A stretch of 53,242 bases of DNA from Cereibacter ovatus (GTDB lineage Bacteria > Pseudomonadota > Alphaproteobacteria > Rhodobacterales > Rhodobacteraceae), in NCBI RefSeq assembly GCF_900207575.1, contig NZ_OAOQ01000022.1:1-53242 (forward strand), read 5' to 3'. The translations under genes were made by a program, and so were the position numbers. Of the stretch, positions 44,942-53,242 are shown piece after piece; within the stretch, counting starts at the first letter, position 1; each line of letters begins with the position of its first letter. The notes under the pieces were generated by a model, which ran no database searches, was not told where the DNA came from, and was given only the letters and a program-made list of their open reading frames with translations.

Positions 44942-45736
44942 ATGACCCGACGCCTTCTTGCCATTGGCCTTGCCTCGCTGCTGCTGTCCTGCGGCGGTCA
45001 ACCCGACCGGACCGCCGGGATCTCCCCCGGGCAGACCGTCAGCGTCGCCCGCCCCGCGTTCGGGGACGCCAAACCCCACGCCTGGACGGGCCGCGCCCCT
45101 CAAAGCTATGCGGTTCACGGCATCGACGTGTCGCGGTTTCAGGGGCCGATCGACTGGCCGACCGCAGCCGCGGCCGGCGTCTCTTTCGCCTTCCTGAAGG
45201 CAACCGAGGGGGGCGACCGCGTCGATGCGATGTTCCACGAAAACTGGCGTGCCGCCGGCCGCGCCGGGGTGCCGCGGGGCGCCTATCACTTCTTCTACTT
45301 CTGCCGCCCGGCGCATGAACAGGCCGACTGGTTCATCCGCAACGTCCCGGCCAGCCGAGACAGCCTGCCACCGGTTCTGGACATGGAATGGAACCCGTTT
45401 TCACCCACCTGCACCTTCCGCCCCGAACCCGCGGTGGTGCGCCGGGAAGCGCAGACGTTCCTTGACCTTGTGGGCCGGCACTATGGCCAGCGGCCAATCA
45501 TCTATACCACCGTCGATTTCTTCGAACGGAACCAGATGTGGCGGCTTTCGGGCTATGAATTCTGGCTTCGCTCGGTCGCGGCGCATCCGTCAGACCGCTA
45601 TGACGGCCACCCCTGGACGTTCTGGCAATACACCGGCACCGGGATCGTGCCCGGCATCGACAAGGTGACCGACATCAACGTGTTCCATGGCAATGCCGCC
45701 GCCTGGGCCGCATGGCTGGGCCAACGGGCACAGTAA
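44942..45736 (+). CDS. GH25 lysozyme, predicted lipoprotein
   Basis: This 264-aa muramidase has a lipoprotein signal (RLLAIGLASLLLSCGG, lipobox LLSC with Cys17). A GH25 domain follows from about residue 58: VHGIDVSRFQGPIDW, FAFLKATEGGD, GAYHFFYFC and the catalytic PPVLDMEWNPF. Then come IIYTTVDFFERN and WTFWQYTGTG. GH25 enzymes cut the glycan strands of peptidoglycan; anchored in the outer membrane it may act in cell-wall remodelling. All acidic catalytic residues appear present. A strong bidirectional hairpin follows the stop codon. Confidence 0.92.
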   Translation: MTRRLLAIGLASLLLSCGGQPDRTAGISPGQTVSVARPAFGDAKPHAWTGRAPQSYAVHGIDVSRFQGPIDWPTAAAAGVSFAFLKATEGGDRVDAMFHENWRAAGRAGVPRGAYHFFYFCRPAHEQADWFIRNVPASRDSLPPVLDMEWNPFSPTCTFRPEPAVVRREAQTFLDLVGRHYGQRPIIYTTVDFFERNQMWRLSGYEFWLRSVAAHPSDRYDGHPWTFWQYTGTGIVPGIDKVTDINVFHGNAAAWAAWLGQRAQ

Positions 45737-45752
45737 CCACCCCACGCATGAC

Positions 45753-45785
45753 AAAGGGGCGGCCGGTGTCCCGGCCGCCCCCTTT
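45753..45785. terminator. Bidirectional terminator between lysozyme and actP
   Basis: AAAGGGGCGGCCGG (45753-45766) pairs with CCGGCCGCCCCCTTT (45771-45785) with one bulged base and a 4-base loop. A-run and T-run flank the stem, so it can serve both convergent genes. Confidence 0.85.
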
Positions 45786-45807
45786 CGTTATCGGATCGCA
45801 GGCGCCC

Positions 45808-47472
45808 TTAGTGCGCGACCGCACCCGCCGCACCAAGCCCGGTTTCGGACCGGACGAACTGCGCCGGGAAGCCGGCCTTGTCCAGTTTTGCCCGCTCGGA
45901 CCGATCGGTGACCGAGAAGAACCAGATCCCGCCAAAGGCCGCCGTCATCGAGAACAGGGCGTATTGCTCCCACGGGAAGATCGCCGTTTCAAAGCCCAGC
46001 ACGTTGACCCAGACCGTCGGGCCCAGCACCACGCAGCCCACCGCCGAGAACAGACCCATCAGCCCGCCGATGAAGGCGCCACGGGTGGTCATGTTCTTCC
46101 AGAAGATCGACAGGAACAGCACAGGGAAGTTCACCGAGGCCGCAAGACCGAAGGCAAGGCTGACCATGAAGGCGATGTTCTGGTTTTCAAACACCAGACC
46201 CAAGGCAATCGCCAGCACGCCAAGAACCAGCGTCGCCATCCGCGACACCATCATCTCGGTCTTGTCCGAGGCGCGGCCCTTCTTGATGACGCGGGCATAA
46301 AGGTCATGGCTGACCGCCGAAGCCCCCGACAGCGCCAGCCCCGACACCACCGCAAGGATGGTCGCGAAGGCCACCGCCGAGATGAAGCCCAGGAACACAT
46401 CGCCGCCGACTTCGCCCGACAGGTGAATCGCCGCCATGTTGCCGCCGCCCAGCAGCTTGCCTGCCTCGTCCAGATAGGCCGGGTTGGTGCCGACAAGCGT
46501 GATGGCCAGGAAGCCGATGGTGACCGCCAACATGAAGAAATAGCCGATGAAGCCGGTGGCATAGAACACCGATTTCCGCGCCTCTTTCGCATCCGGCACG
46601 GTGAAGAACCGCATCAGGATATGGGGCAGACCCGCCGGGCCGCACATCAACGCCAAGGCCAGCGAGATGGCGGTGATCGGGTCAGAAATCGAGCTGGACG
46701 GCGACAGGATCGCCTCATGCGCCGCATGATTGTCGATCGCCGCCTGCATCATCGCCTCTGGCGAGAAGCCGAAATGTTTCAGCCCCAGCAGAACCAGCAG
46801 CGTGCAGCCCGACAGCAGCAGCACCGCCTTGGTGATCTGCACCCAGGTCGTCGCCAGCATCCCCCCGAAGGTCACATACAGCATCATCAGGACGCCGACG
46901 AGGATCACCGCATAGGCATATTCCAGCCCGAACAGAAGCTGGATCAGCTTGCCCGCGCCCACCATCTGCGCAATCAGATAGAAGATCACCACCGTCAGCG
47001 CACCAAAGGCCGACAGCGTGCGGATGCGGGTCTGCTCCAGCCGGAACGAAGCCACGTCAGCGAAGGTGAAGCGGCCAAGGTTACGCAGACGTTCAGCGAT
47101 CATGAACAGGATCAGCGGCCAGCCCACGGTCCAGCCCACGGTGTAGAACACGCCGTCGACGCCCTTGCCGAACACCATGCCCGAGACACCCAGAAAGGCC
47201 GCGGCCGACATGTAGTCGCCGGCGATGGCCAGACCGTTCTGAAAGCCGGTGATCCCGCCCCCGGCGGTGTAGAAGTCCGACGCCGACTTGGTGCGCCGCG
47301 CGGCCCAGGCCGTCAGCCCCAGCGTCGCCGCCACGAAGAACAGAAACATCGCGATGGCGATCACGTTCACCGAACGCTTGGTCACGTCGCCGTCAATGGC
47401 GCCGCCGGCGGCAAGACCAGAGCCGGCAATGGCCACCAGCGCGGCGGCCGAAAGGAAAAAGACGCGGATCAT
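45808..47472 (-). CDS. actP: Cation/acetate symporter ActP
   Basis: The 554-aa sodium:solute symporter has about 13 membrane helices and an N-terminal signal-like helix. Family marks are [29 protein letters not shown] at about 63-91, [18 protein letters not shown] at about 374-391 and the sodium-site region near it. It imports acetate and related short acids with sodium. The ATG overlaps the stop of the DUF485 gene (ATGA), the standard yjcH-actP arrangement. It is convergent with the lysozyme gene. Confidence 0.94.
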   Translation of the reverse strand: MIRVFFLSAAALVAIAGSGLAAGGAIDGDVTKRSVNVIAIAMFLFFVAATLGLTAWAARRTKSASDFYTAGGGITGFQNGLAIAGDYMSAAAFLGVSGMVFGKGVDGVFYTVGWTVGWPLILFMIAERLRNLGRFTFADVASFRLEQTRIRTLSAFGALTVVIFYLIAQMVGAGKLIQLLFGLEYAYAVILVGVLMMLYVTFGGMLATTWVQITKAVLLLSGCTLLVLLGLKHFGFSPEAMMQAAIDNHAAHEAILSPSSSISDPITAISLALALMCGPAGLPHILMRFFTVPDAKEARKSVFYATGFIGYFFMLAVTIGFLAITLVGTNPAYLDEAGKLLGGGNMAAIHLSGEVGGDVFLGFISAVAFATILAVVSGLALSGASAVSHDLYARVIKKGRASDKTEMMVSRMATLVLGVLAIALGLVFENQNIAFMVSLAFGLAASVNFPVLFLSIFWKNMTTRGAFIGGLMGLFSAVGCVVLGPTVWVNVLGFETAIFPWEQYALFSMTAAFGGIWFFSVTDRSERAKLDKAGFPAQFVRSETGLGAAGAVAH

Positions 47473-47777
47473 GCAATGGTCCCCCGGATCGCTTCGCGGG
47501 CCAGCCGGTCGAACTGGCCGTTCGCCCGCGCCGTGTAGATCCCGGTCATCACGAAGGCGAAGGCCTGGATGCAGAACCCGACAACCAGCCCCACACACCA
47601 GGCCGACGTGCCCATAAGCGGCATGGAGAACAGCGCCGGATTGAAGATGGCGACAGAGACGAAGCTGATATAGACCGCCAGCACGATGACAGACAGCGTG
47701 ATGGCGAAACGGTTGCGGCGCGAGACCAGCTGCTTGAAGCGCGGGTCGGCCAGAATCTTTTCGTGTGCGGGAACCAT
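47469..47777 (-). CDS. DUF485 membrane protein (YjcH-like)
   Basis: This 102-aa protein has two membrane helices ([20 protein letters not shown] and [20 protein letters not shown]) and the DUF485 start [18 protein letters not shown]. It is the usual small partner upstream of ActP-type symporters and probably assists their assembly. The ATG follows GAGGAGGAG at about 5 bases, and its stop overlaps actP, so both are made from one transcript. Confidence 0.92.
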   Translation of the reverse strand: MVPAHEKILADPRFKQLVSRRNRFAITLSVIVLAVYISFVSVAIFNPALFSMPLMGTSAWCVGLVVGFCIQAFAFVMTGIYTARANGQFDRLAREAIRGTIA

Positions 47778-47793
47778 AGAACTCCTCCTCGGT

Positions 47794-47848
47794 GCACCGT
47801 GGTGCGCAATATTATGTTGGCGAACGGAATCAAAGCGAAACTTTCGCT
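47794..47848. promoter_or_regulatory. Two palindromes upstream of DUF485-actP
   Basis: GCACC/GGTGC at 47794-47805 (2-base centre) and AGCGAAA/TTTCGCT at 47834-47848 (1-base centre) lie 17-71 bases upstream of the DUF485 start, within its probable promoter. They are candidate operator sites for a symmetric regulator. Confidence 0.45.
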
Positions 47849-47988
47849 CTTGCAGCATGGCTTTTGCGCCTGCGGCATAATGTGCGGGCGGGCCGCAACC
47901 AAAGACATATCCGGCGCCCGGTCCGGTTGACTGCGCCCGCACATCGCCCGAAACTTGCGCAGGCCATCTTCGCAGACCGAGCCATCGC

Positions 47989-48570
47989 ATGATCCTGTTT
48001 CGCGTCTTTCTGCTTGCCGTGGTGTGTTTGCCGGCGACGGGTGCGGCGGCGCGCGAAACCGCGGCAGAGGCCCTCGCCCGGTCGCTGGCCATAGCCGGCA
48101 CACAGCAGGCGGTGCAGGTTCTGGCAAACGCGATCCAGACCTCGCGCGATCAGGCCCTGGCCGAAGGGGTCGCGCCAATCCCGGCCGAGATCCGGCGCCA
48201 GCTTTCAGGCCATGTCCCTGATGCCGATCTGGACTCGGTGCGCTGGCGTGTGCGCGGCGGCAGCGACCTGTCGCTTCAGCGCACCGCGCTGGATCACGGC
48301 AGGGCCACGGCAATCACCCTGATCGACATCGTGGTTTTCGCGGACAAGGGCGACGCGCTGGCGAATGCCGCGCTCTGGGCCCATGAGCTGCGCCATGTGA
48401 CCCAGTATCGCGAATGGGGCCTTACCGAGTTCAGCCGCCGCTATCTTGCCGACCATACCGCGGTCGAGGCCGACGCGGCAGGTTTCGCTGCGAAATGGTC
48501 AGGTCCGCTCTCGCGCGCCCGCAAAGCCCCGCAGCGCCGGCCGTGGACACCGCAGACCAACGCGCCGTAG
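47989..48570 (+). CDS. Secreted DUF4157-like protein with HExxH motif
   Basis: The 193-aa protein has a signal peptide (MILFRVFLLAVVCLPATGAAA). A zinc-site motif, HELRH, appears at about 125-129 in the segment ALWAHELRHVTQYREWG, with a downstream AVEADA that could supply a third ligand. This resembles the DUF4157 family of putative metallopeptidases. The C-terminal 25 residues are basic and proline-rich. It is divergent from the DUF485-actP pair and is the last gene before the partition module. No substrate is suggested. Confidence 0.75.
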   Translation: MILFRVFLLAVVCLPATGAAARETAAEALARSLAIAGTQQAVQVLANAIQTSRDQALAEGVAPIPAEIRRQLSGHVPDADLDSVRWRVRGGSDLSLQRTALDHGRATAITLIDIVVFADKGDALANAALWAHELRHVTQYREWGLTEFSRRYLADHTAVEADAAGFAAKWSGPLSRARKAPQRRPWTPQTNAP

Positions 48571-48689
48571 CCCGCCATATCCGAGACACACCCCTTGCGC
48601 GCATTATGGCCAGAAATGCGCGCAATGGCCATAAGTCTATGTTTTCATGCGAATATTTCGCACAAGGCAAACTCACCGAACACCATATC

Positions 48690-49775
48690 TCAGTCCGGTT
48701 TCGCCGGCGAAACCTTGCCCGACACCAACAATCGGCGGAGTTCGTCGACCACGCGGCGAACCAGCGCCTCATCGACGTCGGCCCCTTCCAGTCGAAGAAG
48801 ATAGCCATCGCCGTCACGGGCGGCGATCGTCACCTGTGCCGCTGTCGCGGTCGGCTTGCGCACCGGGCGTCCCCCGCGCGACGGGTCGGGCGCCTTGCCC
48901 TCGGCCGCTTTGACCAACGGCTCCATCAACGCCCATTCCGATTCGGCATCGGCGCCCTGCCCTGTCGCCAGCGCCTGACGCAACGGACCAGCATAGCCGG
49001 TGCGCAGCGCATGGGCCAGCCGCAGGCCCGGCCGTTCGCCCAGCGAAACCGCGAAGGTCAGCAGGTCGCCCAGCTCCTCATGGATCAACGCAAAGCTGCG
49101 GATCTTCGACCGCTTCGCCTTCGAGGCTGCGGCGAACAGCACGTCCACCGCTTCCTCCACGGATGCGAACGCCCCCTGCCCCGCAGCCAGCGCCGCGATC
49201 CGGCCGCGCTCATACGGAGACAGATCGGCGCGGATCTCGTTTTCTTCGACCATCGCGACATAAGCAGCCGAGACATCCGCAGGCTGCCGCACCAGCGCCC
49301 GCACCCGCGCGAAGCGGTCGTCGCCGGTCTCGGCATGAAGCGAGCGCAGCGCCCACAGCCGCCGCCAGCCCGAGATCAGGCCGTAGCGTTCGCCGTCACC
49401 CTCTGACCGCTCGAACACCTCGACCGGCAACCGCAGCCCGTGCGCCCGGATCGAAGCGCACAGCTCGTCCATCTCCTCGCCATCAACCCGCAGCCGGTCG
49501 CGGGTCAGATCGTCCGCGCGAATGTCGGACAGCGCAATCTCGATCAGCAGCAGGCCGCTGGCCTCGGCCGCGCGCAGCCGGCCGGCATCGGCGCTGTCGC
49601 GCGCCGCTGCGGCGCGGTCGGCCACAGGCAGAGGCACCGACAGCGCCGCGGCATCGGCGGCAACCTGCGCGATCGGCGGCCGGGTCGAGACCGAGGTTTC
49701 GCGGGCGAAACCTGTCTCCAGTTCCTCCAGTTCCGCCGCCGAGGGCGCCTCAAGCCGTCTGCGCTTCGCCATCAC
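48690..49775 (-). CDS. parB: ParB-type plasmid partition protein
   Basis: This 361-aa centromere-binding protein has a basic N-terminus, the ParB/RepB nuclease-like domain (about 80-190, containing ELCASIRAHGLRLPVEVFER and YGLISGWRRLWAL, then MVEENEIRADLSPYERGRIA) and a helix-turn-helix beyond. It resembles the RepB-like ParB proteins of alphaproteobacterial plasmids and chromids. GTG at 49775 or ATG at 49772 are both possible. The gene overlaps parA by 26 bases, so the pair is one operon. Two copies of an 18-bp palindrome lie inside its coding sequence, near each end. Confidence 0.92.
   Translation of the reverse strand: MMAKRRRLEAPSAAELEELETGFARETSVSTRPPIAQVAADAAALSVPLPVADRAAAARDSADAGRLRAAEASGLLLIEIALSDIRADDLTRDRLRVDGEEMDELCASIRAHGLRLPVEVFERSEGDGERYGLISGWRRLWALRSLHAETGDDRFARVRALVRQPADVSAAYVAMVEENEIRADLSPYERGRIAALAAGQGAFASVEEAVDVLFAAASKAKRSKIRSFALIHEELGDLLTFAVSLGERPGLRLAHALRTGYAGPLRQALATGQGADAESEWALMEPLVKAAEGKAPDPSRGGRPVRKPTATAAQVTIAARDGDGYLLRLEGADVDEALVRRVVDELRRLLVSGKVSPAKPD
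48697..48714. promoter_or_regulatory. Probable parS site 1 (inside parB 3' end)
   Basis: GGTTTCGCCGGCGAAACC is a perfect 18-bp palindrome located in the last codons of parB. Two near-identical copies, differing only in the two central bases, occur at 49695 and 51274, so it is the likely ParB binding site. Confidence 0.75.
49695..49712. promoter_or_regulatory. Probable parS site 2 (inside parB 5' end)
   Basis: GGTTTCGCGGGCGAAACC has the same arms as site 1, with two mismatched central bases. It is flanked by A and T that extend the arms and by GAGAC and GTCTC further out. Confidence 0.75.
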
Positions 49776-51156
49776 GCGCCTCCTTCTGTTGCATCGCCTG
49801 ATCGCGCCACCACGAACCGATCAGGATCTCTTTGAACTCGGCATAGGTCCGGTCGAACGTCTCACGACCGCGGACATAGGTCTCGCGATTGAAGTCGCGA
49901 TAGTCGGCCTCGTAGATCCCGTTTACCTGTTCGCCCGCCTGACCCACCAGCGCCGTGAAATCCTGCCGATAGGCGTTCATGAAGTCGCCGAAATAGGCCT
50001 GAACGACATTGGCAAGGTCGGTCTGCTGGTTCGCGTCGAAACGGGTGATCAGCGCGCGGACCACGTCCCATTCGAACTTCACCTCGGGCAGGCCAGCCGC
50101 ACGCCGGGCGCCGTTCTCGCCATCCTCGATGCTGGCGAAGGTGGAATAGAGCATGTCGAAGAACCGTCCGGTCGAATCGAACTCCAGAAACGAGGCGCCC
50201 AACGGCACGAGCAGGATGTCCGCCGCAGCCAGCGCATTGATCGTCAGGTACCCAAGCGCAGGAGGCGTATCGAGCAGGATGATATCGTAATCCTCCAGCA
50301 AGCCCTCACGGTCGAGAAATCCGGTCAGCGCATCCCACAGCGGCCAGCGCCGCAGCATCATCCGCCAGACAGGTACCTGAAACTCGGCCCAATACAGGTT
50401 CAGTTGCGCGCCGATCAGATCAATATTCGGCCAATGGGTTTTCTGCACCACATCCGCCGCGGTGATCTTCAGCGCCTCGGTCAGGGTCTCATCAAGGGGC
50501 AGGGGGGCCTCACCCTTCGCGGACCGGACCTCGTTCTCCTCTTGCACATGCAGCGCGTAATCCTTGGCGAGCAAAGGAAATACGGTCTGCCATTCATCCG
50601 CGACCCGTCCGCCCATGATCGAGGTCATCGAGCCCTGACTGTCCAGATCGATCACCAGCACCCGATAGCCGTCAAGTGCCGCGGACATCGCCAGATGTGC
50701 AGCGGTCGAGGTTTTGCCCACCCCGCCCTTGAAGTTGGCGACCGCCACGACTTTGGCAGGCAACCCCTTGGGCCTGTAAGGCCGATACTCCTTCGATGCA
50801 GCGCCTTCCTCGGCGAAGAAGTTTCGCAGCACCAGAACCTCTTCAAGCGTGAACCATTTGGCCCCGCCTTCGCCTTCCCCCTGCGGCAGGTCGGGATTGT
50901 TGCGCAGCACCCGCCGCAAGTGCGACGATGCCACCGGAATCAGATAACGGCAGATCTCCCATGTCGAGAACTTGCGCAAACGCTTCTTGCCGTCCGGGGC
51001 GTAGCCTTTCCGTGCCAGATCATCGCGCCCGCGGGCACAGAACGCGGCCGCTTTGGCGAATCGCGTCGTATCCACCGGCGCCCCGAGTTTTGCCGCAGCC
51101 GCGGCCGGGTCGAGGTTGAAATAGGGTGGCAGAGGGAAGTCAGTCTTCCGTGTCAT
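49750..51156 (-). CDS. parA: ParA-type partition ATPase
   Basis: The 468-aa protein has an N-terminal region of about 130 residues with a helix-turn-helix/MerR-like segment (TWEICRYLIPVASSHLRRVL and WFTLEEVLVLRNFF). A deviant Walker A, NFKGGVGKTS, follows at about 142-151, then Walker B DLDSQGSMTS and LLDTPPALGYLTINA. This is the large, autoregulatory ParA class that both drives plasmid segregation and represses its own operon through the N-terminal domain. It lies divergent from the rep gene across the origin region and is followed by overlapping parB. Confidence 0.94.
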   Translation of the reverse strand: MTRKTDFPLPPYFNLDPAAAAAKLGAPVDTTRFAKAAAFCARGRDDLARKGYAPDGKKRLRKFSTWEICRYLIPVASSHLRRVLRNNPDLPQGEGEGGAKWFTLEEVLVLRNFFAEEGAASKEYRPYRPKGLPAKVVAVANFKGGVGKTSTAAHLAMSAALDGYRVLVIDLDSQGSMTSIMGGRVADEWQTVFPLLAKDYALHVQEENEVRSAKGEAPLPLDETLTEALKITAADVVQKTHWPNIDLIGAQLNLYWAEFQVPVWRMMLRRWPLWDALTGFLDREGLLEDYDIILLDTPPALGYLTINALAAADILLVPLGASFLEFDSTGRFFDMLYSTFASIEDGENGARRAAGLPEVKFEWDVVRALITRFDANQQTDLANVVQAYFGDFMNAYRQDFTALVGQAGEQVNGIYEADYRDFNRETYVRGRETFDRTYAEFKEILIGSWWRDQAMQQKEARDGEAQTA

Positions 51157-51273
51157 GCTCTCGCCTCAGATCGATGTCACATATTTTGCTGTCTGTTGGC
51201 GAAACTATGGCACATCCCACGATGGATGTGAATCGGCTTCCACCGCGAACATGCCTTCCGATGAAAGAGCGCA

Positions 51274-51291
51274 GGTTTCGCCCGCGAAACC
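51274..51291. promoter_or_regulatory. Probable parS site 3 (upstream of parA)
   Basis: GGTTTCGCCCGCGAAACC repeats the palindrome found twice within parB and lies 118 bases upstream of parA, where it may also mediate autoregulation. Confidence 0.75.
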
Positions 51292-51397
51292 CCCATGAAC
51301 CCGAAGATCCAGCACGACAAATCTTGTAGATTCTTTAGGAACTTTAAGACTTTGGATCAAACTTATTACATATTATCAGTGTGTTACCCCACGATAG

Positions 51398-51501
51398 GCA
51401 CCTGCCTACAGGATGGTGGGCACCCATTTTCAGGCGCTCTGGCACCCGCTTTCAGGATGAATGGTGGCTGATTCCAGTTGGAAAGGCGCCCGTATGCGGT
51501 C
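51398..51501 (+). repeat. Iteron array, 22-bp period
   Basis: GGCACCTGCCTACAGG at 51398, GGCACCCATTTTCAGG at 51420 and GGCACCCGCTTTCAGG at 51442 are direct repeats exactly 22 bases apart. Degenerate copies continue the same phase at 51464 and 51486. The period is two helical turns, as expected for binding of a Rep_3-type initiator on one face of the DNA. Confidence 0.8.
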
Positions 51502-51631
51502 CGATTCCCTTCCAGGGGCCTCCGATTCGCTAATCTCTGGTCACCGGACCGCTCCATCAGCCCCTTGCATGCCTTCCCACAAGAACGTCGCCCTGTATCC
51601 GGGTTCCTTTGGCCGATGTGCCGCCTTTGGC

Positions 51632-51684
51632 GGTACCTGTTTACAGGAGAGCGGCCACACCCCTCATGGGTACCTGATGGCCGC
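51632..51684 (+). repeat. Second iteron group at the rep promoter
   Basis: GGTACCTGTTTACAGG at 51632 matches the first iteron at 14 of 16 positions, and GGTACCTGATGGCC at 51669 shares its left half. Both are within 110 bases of the rep start and probably serve as the autoregulatory operator. Confidence 0.6.
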
Positions 51685-51740
51685 TTGAGCAAAGGTGCCG
51701 ATTGCGGCATCATCGGCGCCGGGCAGAAGAAGGGCAGGGC

Positions 51741-53066
51741 ATGGCGCAGAAGATCGCTGGCCGGGAAAAGGCGCCAAAGGGCGCCGTGATGCAGATCCCG
51801 AAAGAGGTGCTGACCGGCGCGCTGCGGCGCGAGTCGGTGAAGAAGAACGTGGCGGCGATCCACGTCTCGGGCAAGCTGACGCTGTTGCAGCGGAAGCTTT
51901 CCAATGTGCTTCTTTTGAACGCCTATGACCACCTGATCACCCGGCCGAAGCATTCGATCGATGCGCGCACGCTGTGCCTGATGGTTGGCTACAATTCTAA
52001 CGACATGGAGACGCTGAAAGCGTCGCTTCGCAGCCTGGCCGAGACGGTCGCCGAATGGGACATGCTTGACCAGAAGGGGCGGCAGGAATGGGGGGTTTCG
52101 TCACTGCTCTCTTATGCCAAGCTTGCGGGCGGGATCTGCGAATACGCCTATTCGCCGGCGCTGGCGGAAAAGCTGCACGATCCGAAGGTGTTCGCGCTGA
52201 TCAACCTGAACATCCAGCGCCGGTTCACCTCGGGCCATGCGCTGGCGCTGTATGAAAACTGTTTTCGCTTCGTGCGCACGGGCTCGACCGGGTGGTGGCC
52301 GATCGAGATCTTTCGCCGCCTGATGGGGGTGGACGACAGCGCCTACTACGAAAACTTCAAGCAGCTGAACGCCAAGATCATCAAGCCGGCCGTGGCCGAG
52401 GTGAACCGCAACTCGAACATCCTTGTCGAGCCAGAGTTCCGCAAGATGGGCCGCGCCGTCACCGAGATCCGGTTCCTGATCAAGGAAAACCCGCAGCTGG
52501 CAATGTTCGAGATCGACGATGGCGAAGCGGTGCGCAGTTCGCGCACCTATCAGCGTCTGATCGCGATCGGCGTGGGGGACCGCTTGGCGCGGCAATGGAT
52601 CGCCGAACACGGCGAGGCCTATGTGGGCGAGAAGCTGGATTATGTGGCGGGGCAGGGCGGTGTGACGAGTCCCGTCCGCTATCTCTCCGCCGCCTTGCGC
52701 GATGACTATGGCGCGGCTGCCGACCCCGTGCCCTCACCCGAGGCGGTCGAGGCGCTGACCCGGCGGAAAGAGGCCGAGGATGCGCAGGCCCGGGCCGAAG
52801 CCCTGCGTGAGGCCGCGATCTCGGCCGAGCGGCGCGAGCGGGCCGAACGCATGGCGAAGGTGCGGGCGGTGGCCGAATCGCGCAATCCGACTCAGCGTGA
52901 TGCCGACCGCAGGCTGTTCCTGCGCCAACTGGAGGGCGACCTCGAACGCGAGGATTTTGCCAGGCATGGTTGGGCTTCGGCGCTGAATGCGCGGGCGATC
53001 TTTGCCTTCTGGGAAGAGTTGGAGCCGGGCCTTTTCAGCGGGACGGACCAGCCTGGGCTTCGGTGA
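51741..53066 (+). CDS. Rep_3-type plasmid replication initiator
   Basis: This 441-aa initiator has the two winged-helix layout of Rep_3 proteins: a first domain (LTLLQRKLSNVLLLNAYDHL, then DARTLCLMVGYNS) and a second (FINLNIQRRFTSGHALALYENC-like block at about 155-180, followed by FRRLMGVDD and VTEIRFLIKE). A charged coiled-coil tail lies at about 340-385 and a C-terminal helical end follows. Such proteins bind iterons as monomers to open the origin and repress themselves as dimers. ATG at 51741 is preferred (AAGGG 6 bases upstream); the frame extends 13 codons further. It is divergent from parAB and next to the iterons. Confidence 0.9.
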   Translation: MAQKIAGREKAPKGAVMQIPKEVLTGALRRESVKKNVAAIHVSGKLTLLQRKLSNVLLLNAYDHLITRPKHSIDARTLCLMVGYNSNDMETLKASLRSLAETVAEWDMLDQKGRQEWGVSSLLSYAKLAGGICEYAYSPALAEKLHDPKVFALINLNIQRRFTSGHALALYENCFRFVRTGSTGWWPIEIFRRLMGVDDSAYYENFKQLNAKIIKPAVAEVNRNSNILVEPEFRKMGRAVTEIRFLIKENPQLAMFEIDDGEAVRSSRTYQRLIAIGVGDRLARQWIAEHGEAYVGEKLDYVAGQGGVTSPVRYLSAALRDDYGAAADPVPSPEAVEALTRRKEAEDAQARAEALREAAISAERRERAERMAKVRAVAESRNPTQRDADRRLFLRQLEGDLEREDFARHGWASALNARAIFAFWEELEPGLFSGTDQPGLR

Positions 53067-53242
53067 CGGCGCGGGGCAGGGGGGCGGCGAAGAGCGAAGA
53101 AACGTTACTTATCAGCGGTTTACCATGTGTCATGTGTATTTGTTTATTTTTCCTCTTGCGGGTTTTTTGTGTGTTCCCTAGATAGCGGCTCACCGAAGCG
53201 GAACGGCGACGGTTTTTGGGGTTGGGTTGCGGCGGTGCTGCG
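53067..53242. other. Region downstream of rep, AT-rich
   Basis: About 175 bases to the window edge, including an AT-rich stretch at 53100-53180 with T-runs. No gene is recognised; the T-runs could help termination of rep but no clear stem precedes them. Confidence 0.4.

Larger units (their letters stand above)
51157..51740. other. Putative replication origin and divergent promoter region
   Basis: This gap of about 580 bases between parA and rep holds a parS copy, an AT-rich patch at 51315-51380 (a candidate melting region), and two groups of iteron-like repeats with consensus GGYACCYNNTTNCAGG. A 7-bp inverted pair, GCGGCCA (51651-51657) and TGGCCGC (51678-51684), precedes the rep start. The composition fits an iteron-controlled plasmid origin. 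Confidence 0.75.

Noticed and set aside
1-53242. tRNA, rRNA and CRISPR arrays
   Set aside because: Scanned by eye; no cloverleaf with CCA-proximal pattern, no rRNA segments and no regularly spaced repeats with unique spacers were found. The 22-bp repeats at 51398 have no CRISPR-like spacers.

Overview
The window reads as alphaproteobacterial DNA, most likely from the Rhodobacteraceae. The reasons are very high GC in the core genes, the adjacent hisS-hisZ-hisG cluster with a short-form HisG, DUF1489, adenosylcobalamin-dependent ribonucleotide reductase, xdhABC joined to a BMP-type nucleoside transporter, and actP with DUF485. There are three blocks: an accessory/defence island (about 1-22,960), a housekeeping block (about 23,100-48,570), and a plasmid-type replication and partition module (about 48,690-53,070).

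Island, left half. It begins with the tail of an unidentified gene and a Lit-like zinc peptidase. A four-gene leftward operon follows: a TRIP13/Pch2-type AAA+ ATPase, an unrecognised 212-aa protein with a Pro-rich tail, a TniB/TnsC-type ATPase and a TniQ protein. No transposase is present. Divergent from it are an XRE repressor and an ImmA/IrrE metalloprotease. A stretch of IS3-family remnants and small secreted or membrane orphan genes, visibly AT-richer than its neighbours, separates this from a soluble AAA+/M41 (FtsH-like) protease.

Island, right half. It holds a DUF3644 protein with a HEPN-type R-x4-H motif, a type I restriction-modification operon (hsdM, hsdS, a 79-aa zinc-ribbon protein, hsdR), another protein with an R-x4-H motif, and a TIR-domain protein. 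It ends close to nrdJ. The recurring theme is AAA+ remodellers, HExxH proteases and putative RNases or NADases. The TRIP13/unknown/TniB/TniQ plus XRE/ImmA cluster is the best candidate for an undescribed system.

Housekeeping block. nrdJ (dNTP synthesis), DUF1489, hisG/hisZ/hisS (histidine synthesis and tRNA charging), slyX, an AbrB-family membrane protein and dnaE are followed by a purine salvage operon. That operon is xdhA-xdhB-xdhC, then an ABC ATPase, two permeases and a BMP substrate-binding protein. It is chained by 4-14 bp overlaps and closed by a strong hairpin terminator. After it come an FAD amine or amino-acid oxidase, a GH25 lysozyme lipoprotein, the DUF485-actP acetate uptake pair and a secreted HExxH protein. 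xdhA and xdhB each carry a copy of the same GC-rich repeat, inserted in frame.

Replication module. parA and parB point left, a Rep_3-type initiator points right, and the gap between them has 22-bp-period iterons. Three copies of an 18-bp palindrome (probable parS) lie upstream of parA and inside both ends of parB. dnaE and hisS on the same stretch as this module suggest a chromid or a plasmid module integrated in a chromosome; the window alone cannot decide.
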